The position numbers and the translations under genes are program-made. The notes below the pieces were generated by a model. That model saw only the letters and a program-made list of their open reading frames with translations. It did not search any database and was not told where the DNA came from. Shown piece by piece: positions 59,731 to 64,000 of a DNA stretch of 64,000 bases. Source of the stretch: Advenella sp. FME57 (lineage in GTDB: Bacteria > Pseudomonadota > Gammaproteobacteria > Burkholderiales > Burkholderiaceae_B); the NCBI RefSeq assembly GCF_014897675.1, contig NZ_JABUXU010000011.1, positions 62,001 through 126,000 of the forward strand. The letters run 5' to 3'. Position 1 is the stretch's first letter. Each line of letters starts with the position of its first letter.

Positions 59731-60591
59731 ATGTCGACAAGAAAGCAACTCAGATCACTCGTCGAAGCTCGCCGCGGCATTATCGTTCCAGGCGCATTCA
59801 ATGCCTTGTCTGCCAAAGTCATCGCCGATCTTGGCTTTAAAGCCATCTACGTAACAGGCGCGGGCGTAACCAACATGTGGTTTGGTATGCCGGATCAGGG
59901 GTTCATGGGTTTGCACGAGATTGCCGATCACACCGCAAGGATTCGCGATGCGGTGGATGTCCCATTGATCGTTGATGCCGATACGGGCTTTGGCAATGCG
60001 TTGAACGTTCGCCATACCGTGCGGGTTCTGGAGCGTGCGGGCGCCGATTGCATCCAGCTGGAAGATCAAGTTGCGCCCAAGCGCTGCGGCCATTTTTCAG
60101 GCAAAGAGGTGATATCCACTGAAGAGGCGGTCAGCAAGATCAAGGCTGCGGTCGATGCACGCCAGGATCCGGACTTTTTGATCATGGCACGCACCGATGC
60201 GGCAGCCACGCTCGGGTTTGAGGCGGCCATAGAGCGTGCAGAGAAATTTGCCGAGGCCGGCGCCGACATTCTGTTTGTGGAAGCAGTAACAGAGGCTGAG
60301 CAAGTGCGGGCGCTGCCCCAGCGTCTTGCCAAACCTCAACTTATGAACATGGTGATCGGTGGTCGTACGCCCATTTTCAATGCCGATCAACTTGGCGAGC
60401 TGGGCTATGGCATCGTACTGTATGCCAACGCTGCCTTGCAGGGCGCGGTAGCGGGCATGCAGAAAACACTGACGGTGCTGCGCGACGAAAAAGAAGTGCA
60501 GGAATCCAGTGGATTGGTGGCCTCTTTTTCCGAACGTCAACGCCTGGTTGGCAAGCCTGAATGGGACGAGCTGGAAAGCCGCTACAGCTGA
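59731..60591 (+). CDS. prpB: 2-Methylisocitrate lyase
   Basis: 286 residues of the isocitrate lyase/PEP mutase superfamily. LIVDADTGFGNALNVRHTVR binds the metal, and QLEDQVAPKRCGHFSGKEV carries the signature KRCGH with the catalytic Cys. It cleaves 2-methylisocitrate to pyruvate and succinate. It lies 56 bp after prpF. In many species prpB comes first in the operon; here it is last, which leaves 2,3-dimethylmalate lyase-type or oxaloacetate decarboxylase-type activity as an alternative, though context strongly favours PrpB. Confidence 0.88.
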   Translation: MSTRKQLRSLVEARRGIIVPGAFNALSAKVIADLGFKAIYVTGAGVTNMWFGMPDQGFMGLHEIADHTARIRDAVDVPLIVDADTGFGNALNVRHTVRVLERAGADCIQLEDQVAPKRCGHFSGKEVISTEEAVSKIKAAVDARQDPDFLIMARTDAAATLGFEAAIERAEKFAEAGADILFVEAVTEAEQVRALPQRLAKPQLMNMVIGGRTPIFNADQLGELGYGIVLYANAALQGAVAGMQKTLTVLRDEKEVQESSGLVASFSERQRLVGKPEWDELESRYS

Positions 60592-60815
60592 TCAGGCAGG
60601 CTCGTATTCAATTGCCTTGCGTCGTTCCAAGGCGGAGAGGGGTTGCAGTTGCAGCTCCGTTTTCATTAGTGATGCGTTAAAACGCTGATCATGTTCACTG
60701 ACCCCGGTTGCGCCACGCGTACCCCGGTCGGTTGAGCGTGATTTCGGATAGCGCACCAGATATTCTTAAGCCACCAGCGCTATTGCCCGGCATCAGCGGC
60801 TCGCCGTGGCACCTA

Positions 60816-61619
60816 TCAGCACGGCGCTTGATCGGCAAAATACACCACCATTTTGAGATGCCGGTGTTCATCCACTACAAGCGTTTCATGATTGAAATCC
60901 TGCTGCGTGTTGTTGGCTGTCATGAAAGATCGCATGGCGCGCCGCGGCGGTTCACTGTCAGCGGTTTTCCACCAGCGCCGAAAATCCGGCGAGACCTGCG
61001 TAAGTGTCTCGACCAAAGCCAGCATGGCGCGATCGTCTGGCGCGGTAGCCAAATCGTAGCGAAACTGCGCCACCAGCTTTGGTGCGTCTTCACGCCAGGC
61101 ACCAAAACGCCATCGCATATCCGGATCGGCAAAGACAATACGCAGTATGTTTCTTCTCTCATATTCCCGCGTGCTGAAGCCGAATAAATCATCAGCGGCA
61201 GTATTCCAGGCAATGACATGCCAACTGAGGTTAACCACGTAAGCGGGCCTTGTTGTCAGATCGTCCATTAACTGCTGGACCAGGGGCGAGACTGCAAGCC
61301 CATGATGCGCTTCAGGTGGTGGCGGTCGCTTATGCGCCAGAAGAAATAAATGGCTGCATTCACTGTCGCCAAGCTTGAGCGTGCGCGCCACACTTAGCAG
61401 GAATGCCTCCGATACCTGAATGTCGCGCCCCTGTTCAAACCAGGTGTACCACGTGAGTCCTACGCCGGCCAGCGCAGCGACTTCTTCCCGTCGCAGACCC
61501 GGCGTGCGGCGTCGTCCATTATCGGGCAGGCCCACATCGGCCGGCGTCAGCTTGTTGCGGTGTCGAATCAGAAATTCGGATAACTCGGTTTTGGTGCGAT
61601 GCAGGCTTCGCTCGATCAT
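60816..61619 (-). CDS. XRE-family regulator with MmyB-like ligand domain
   Basis: 267 residues. HTH near residues 30-80: RRTPGLRREEVAALAGVGLTWYTWFEQGRDIQVSEAFL. The C-terminal MmyB-like domain (from about 105) resembles a PAS-like fatty-acid-binding pocket, with YVVNLSWHVIAWNTAADDLFG. This subgroup typically controls adjacent efflux or oxidoreductase genes. Divergent from the MFS transporter at 61723, with a 103-bp intergenic region, so it probably represses that pump. The 224 bp between prpB and this gene hold no recognisable gene. Confidence 0.9.
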   Translation of the reverse strand: MIERSLHRTKTELSEFLIRHRNKLTPADVGLPDNGRRRTPGLRREEVAALAGVGLTWYTWFEQGRDIQVSEAFLLSVARTLKLGDSECSHLFLLAHKRPPPPEAHHGLAVSPLVQQLMDDLTTRPAYVVNLSWHVIAWNTAADDLFGFSTREYERRNILRIVFADPDMRWRFGAWREDAPKLVAQFRYDLATAPDDRAMLALVETLTQVSPDFRRWWKTADSEPPRRAMRSFMTANNTQQDFNHETLVVDEHRHLKMVVYFADQAPC

Positions 61620-61722
61620 GGCTATTGTTACCAGTAATAGGATAATTACTTAAATTGTAATGGGATGATTTTGCGCTGAAAATGTGGTTTCTGCAACAAA
61701 CGCAGTAAACCTGGAGCTACTT

Positions 61723-63249
61723 GTGATTGCATTTGATGATTCATCTCCCTTGTCTGAAAGACGTGCCGGCGTTCGTGAGTGGCTCGGACTCGCGTTGCTG
61801 GCCCTGCCGACCATCCTGCTCGGGCTTGACCTGACGCTATTGCATTTGGTGTTGCCGGCACTTGCGATAGACTTGCGCCCGACAAGTACACAGGCACTTT
61901 GGATTATCGATGCCTATGGTTTCATGATTGCCGGCCTGCTTGTTTCAATGGGAACGCTGGGCGATCGCATCGGACGTCGCAAGCTACTTATGGTGGGCGC
62001 AGCCGCCTTTGGCGCGGCTTCCGTGATGGCGGCCTGCTCAACGAGCGCTTCCATGCTGATTGTCGCACGCGTGTTGCTTGGCGTTGCGGGCGCCACCCTG
62101 ATGCCGTCAACATTGGCGCTCATCAGCAATATGTTTTTTCATCCACATCAGCGCGCCCTGGCCATAGGCGTGTGGGCGACCATGTTTGCGCTAGGCATGG
62201 CGGTCGGGCCTGTGGTCGGTGGCGTGTTGCTGGAACACTATGGGTGGGGCGCCGCCTTTCTGGTTGCGCTTCCATTTGTCGGGCTTTTGCTCGTTGCCGC
62301 TCCGTTTCTCCTGCCTGAGTACAGCTCCCCGCAACAGGGGCGCCTGGACATACTCAGCGTCATCTTGTCTTTGCTTGCCTTGTTGCCTATCGTCTACGGC
62401 ATCAAGCACATGTCCAAGGACGGGATCGATATCATTGCCACGTCAGCGATGGCCAGTGGGCTGTTCTTCGTGGCGCTTTTTGTCCGTCGCCAGCGTCGAC
62501 TGGCCAGTCCGTTACTTGATCTTGATTTGTTCTCCAACCAGGCGTTCTGTATTGCCCTGGTGGTGCTCCTTGTGGGCCTGGTGGGTGTCGGCGGGACGAT
62601 GTTGCTGGTTACCCAGTACTTGCAATTGGTTGTCGGATTATCGCCGTTGTCAGCAGGGCTGTGGATGGGTCCCCCGGCGCTTGCCATGCTGGCGGCAGGC
62701 ATTGGCGCGCCACTGCTTGCACGGCGGATTCGCCCTGGTTATGTAATCGCTGGGGCGCTGGGGCTGTCGGTCATTGGCTACCTGATGCTGACGCAACTGA
62801 ATCATTCGTCGCATGGCGTTGCTTTGGTCACTGCGGCATTTTCGCTGGTATATCTTGGCCTGGGCACCATTGCCGCGCTCGGGACAGAAATGGTTGTGGG
62901 TGCGGCGCCGGCTGAGAAGGCAGGTTCAGCATCGGCCATGTCCGAGACCGTGCAGGAGCTTGGTCTGGCCGTGGGCATTGCCATATTAGGCAGCATGACG
63001 ACTGCCGTCTATCGCACCCGGATGGCCGATCAAGTGCCTGAAACGCTGTCCAACGGCATTCGGCACGCCGTGTCAGATAGTCTTGCCGGAAGTGTCGCTG
63101 TCTCGCGCCAATTGCCGGCCGGCCTGTTAGAACAGGCGCAAGCGGCATTCATGGCAGGGTTCAATGTATCCGCTACAGCGAGCGCTGCCGGCATTGCGTG
63201 CCTGGCGGTGTTGGCGGCGATCAAACTGCGGCATATAACTGCAAGTTGA
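61723..63249 (+). CDS. MFS efflux transporter, DHA2 family (SmvA/EmrB-like)
   Basis: About 508 residues from GTG 61723, which has TGGAG at good distance; an upstream in-frame GTG at 61684 lacks a site. Fourteen predicted transmembrane helices. LGDRIGRRKLLMVG is the A motif; LDLTLLHLVLPALAIDLRPTSTQALWIIDAYGF is motif D1, and GVAGATLMPSTLALISNMF and ATMFALGMAVGPVVGGVLL are motif C-like. It would export cationic or hydrophobic drugs by proton antiport, as SmvA-type pumps do. Divergent from the MmyB-type regulator. Confidence 0.92.
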   Translation: MIAFDDSSPLSERRAGVREWLGLALLALPTILLGLDLTLLHLVLPALAIDLRPTSTQALWIIDAYGFMIAGLLVSMGTLGDRIGRRKLLMVGAAAFGAASVMAACSTSASMLIVARVLLGVAGATLMPSTLALISNMFFHPHQRALAIGVWATMFALGMAVGPVVGGVLLEHYGWGAAFLVALPFVGLLLVAAPFLLPEYSSPQQGRLDILSVILSLLALLPIVYGIKHMSKDGIDIIATSAMASGLFFVALFVRRQRRLASPLLDLDLFSNQAFCIALVVLLVGLVGVGGTMLLVTQYLQLVVGLSPLSAGLWMGPPALAMLAAGIGAPLLARRIRPGYVIAGALGLSVIGYLMLTQLNHSSHGVALVTAAFSLVYLGLGTIAALGTEMVVGAAPAEKAGSASAMSETVQELGLAVGIAILGSMTTAVYRTRMADQVPETLSNGIRHAVSDSLAGSVAVSRQLPAGLLEQAQAAFMAGFNVSATASAAGIACLAVLAAIKLRHITAS

Positions 63250-63267
63250 TTCAGATGCCTGAATCAA
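63246..63267 (+). other. Perfect hairpin overlapping the MFS stop codon
   Basis: TTGATTCAG and CTGAATCAA form a 9-bp stem with an ATGC loop, including the stop codon of the transporter. No T run follows, so termination is uncertain. Confidence 0.45.
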
Positions 63268-63494
63268 GGCTGAATGCGAGACTGAGCCTCAATCTACAGA
63301 TCTGTGTCTGTGGATGCAAATATGGCGATACTGGTTGGGTTCGGTAAACAAATATATTCAACGCCTCTTTTGTTGATTAACTCGGTCAAGTGTGTTCGAA
63401 TGACAGTTGTGATTACAATATGTGGTCGCGCCAGTTCCTGTTTCTGTTTACCGCCGGAGCATTGGCGGCACTTATCTGCAAAGAGGAGGTGTTT

Positions 63495-63935
63495 ATGACT
63501 GCCCCTACACAGCGGCGACAGTCGTCATTGGCTAATTGCATCTATCAGTTATTCAATCCCATTCCATTCGGATTTTTCGTTGCGGCATTGATCTTTGACG
63601 TCGTGTATTTCCAGACTGCCCAGATGATGTGGAGCAAAAGCGCAGCATGGCTCATTACTATCGGCCTGTTCTTTGCCATTATTCCGCGTCTGATCAACCT
63701 GGTGCATGTGTGGATCCCGCGAGGCAGGGTTGTTCTTCCCGCTGAAAAACTTGATTTTGGCCTCAATTTCATCGGCATCGTGGCTGCCATCTTCAACGCG
63801 TTTATCCATAGTAGGGACGCGTATGCCGTCATGCCTTCGGGACTGATCCTGTCTGTCGTAACGGTCGCCTGCTTTGCTGTGGCTGCGATCATTGCGTCCA
63901 CCTTTTACGCAATCGGGAGGACGCACAATGTCTAA
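63495..63935 (+). CDS. DUF2231-family membrane protein
   Basis: 146 residues from MTAPTQRRQSSLANC; a strong GAGGAGG before 63495 fixes the start. Four transmembrane helices (about 24-42, 49-66, 88-107, 115-140) with the DUF2231 pattern FNPIPFGFFVAALIFDVVYF and FIHSRDAYAVMPSGLILSV. Function is unknown; relatives are often next to periplasmic dehydrogenases of the sorbosone type. It overlaps the start of the next gene by 8 bp. Confidence 0.88.
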   Translation: MTAPTQRRQSSLANCIYQLFNPIPFGFFVAALIFDVVYFQTAQMMWSKSAAWLITIGLFFAIIPRLINLVHVWIPRGRVVLPAEKLDFGLNFIGIVAAIFNAFIHSRDAYAVMPSGLILSVVTVACFAVAAIIASTFYAIGRTHNV

Positions 63936-64000
63936 GGTCAAATGGGGCTTGCCCCTTGTTTTCGCGGCCGGCATCTTTCTGGTCGGGTGTAATGATAACG
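63928..64000 (+). CDS. Lipoprotein, N-terminal part (runs off window)
   Basis: The visible 24 residues are a lipoprotein signal: MSKVKWGLPLVFAAGIFLVG followed by CNDN, with LVGC as lipobox. GGGAGG precedes the ATG, which overlaps the DUF2231 stop. By analogy with other DUF2231 neighbours it may encode a sorbosone dehydrogenase-like PQQ protein, but the domain itself is outside the window. Confidence 0.75.
   Translation, partial: MSKVKWGLPLVFAAGIFLVGCNDN

Noticed and set aside
1-64000. tRNA, rRNA and CRISPR arrays
   Set aside because: No cloverleaf with a CCA-proximal TTCRA arm, rRNA signature or regularly spaced 25-40 bp repeats was found by reading.

Overview
The window looks like a chromosomal segment of a betaproteobacterium of the Alcaligenaceae (Advenella, Bordetella, Achromobacter or a relative). 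This is inferred from six orphan Bug/TctC-type periplasmic receptors, a prpC-acnD-prpF-prpB methylcitrate operon with a divergent ScfR/PrpR-type regulator, and many LysR, GntR and TetR regulators next to short catabolic operons. No rRNA, tRNA, CRISPR array or intact insertion sequence was seen. Stretches at about 4.5-11.7 kb and 23.5-37 kb look visibly more AT-rich than the rest and hold most of the decayed genes, which suggests acquired segments.

Layout. 1-4.5 kb: a minus-strand oxidation operon (GMC alcohol oxidase/dehydrogenase, aldehyde dehydrogenase, start of an SDR) with an AraC regulator upstream. 4.5-5.4 kb: gene-poor DNA with IS-end-like repeats and an AraC remnant. 5.4-9.8 kb: a Bug receptor, alpha/beta hydrolase and Tat-exported amidohydrolase operon, divergent from a GntR/UTRA regulator and a solute-binding-like protein. 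9.9-11.2 kb: a methyltransferase/MarR divergent pair with a perfect operator. 11.8-13.9 kb: an Old Yellow Enzyme and a TetR regulator. 14.1-17 kb: a membrane protein, a periplasmic DUF5666-like protein, cytochrome b and a Tat-lipoprotein molybdopterin oxidoreductase. 17.2-20.6 kb: LysR divergent from a zinc-type oxidoreductase and small GlcG, ABM and DUF1330 proteins. 20.8-23.8 kb: an MFS remnant, Rrf2, an epoxide-hydrolase-like protein, a divergent class A beta-lactamase and a ThDP-enzyme pseudogene. 23.9-26.8 kb: a LacI regulator, Bug receptor and HpcH/HpaI aldolase.

27.4-36.8 kb is the most coherent catabolic island. Gentisate 1,2-dioxygenase, LeuC/LeuD-like hydro-lyase subunits and a Bug receptor form one operon. 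An FAA-family hydrolase, a 3-hydroxybenzoate 6-hydroxylase-like flavoprotein, another Bug receptor and a class II aldolase-family protein form a second. A LysR gene lies between them. Together they fit a glutathione-independent gentisate route: maleylpyruvate is hydrolysed by the FAA enzyme and maleate is hydrated by a LeuCD-type enzyme.

37.3-48.5 kb carries an acyl-CoA ligase, an FCD-type GntR regulator with an operator array, and a tightly coupled TRAP transporter, flavoprotein, crotonase, CoA-transferase, crotonase and acyl-CoA dehydrogenase operon. It looks like a complete import, CoA-activation and beta-oxidation unit for an unidentified carboxylate. 48.5-53 kb: LysR, an atypical SDR lacking the usual Tyr/Lys pair, and two Bug receptors. 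53-60.6 kb: the methylcitrate cycle locus. 60.8-64 kb: an MmyB-type regulator divergent from a DHA2 efflux pump, a DUF2231 membrane protein and the start of a lipoprotein.
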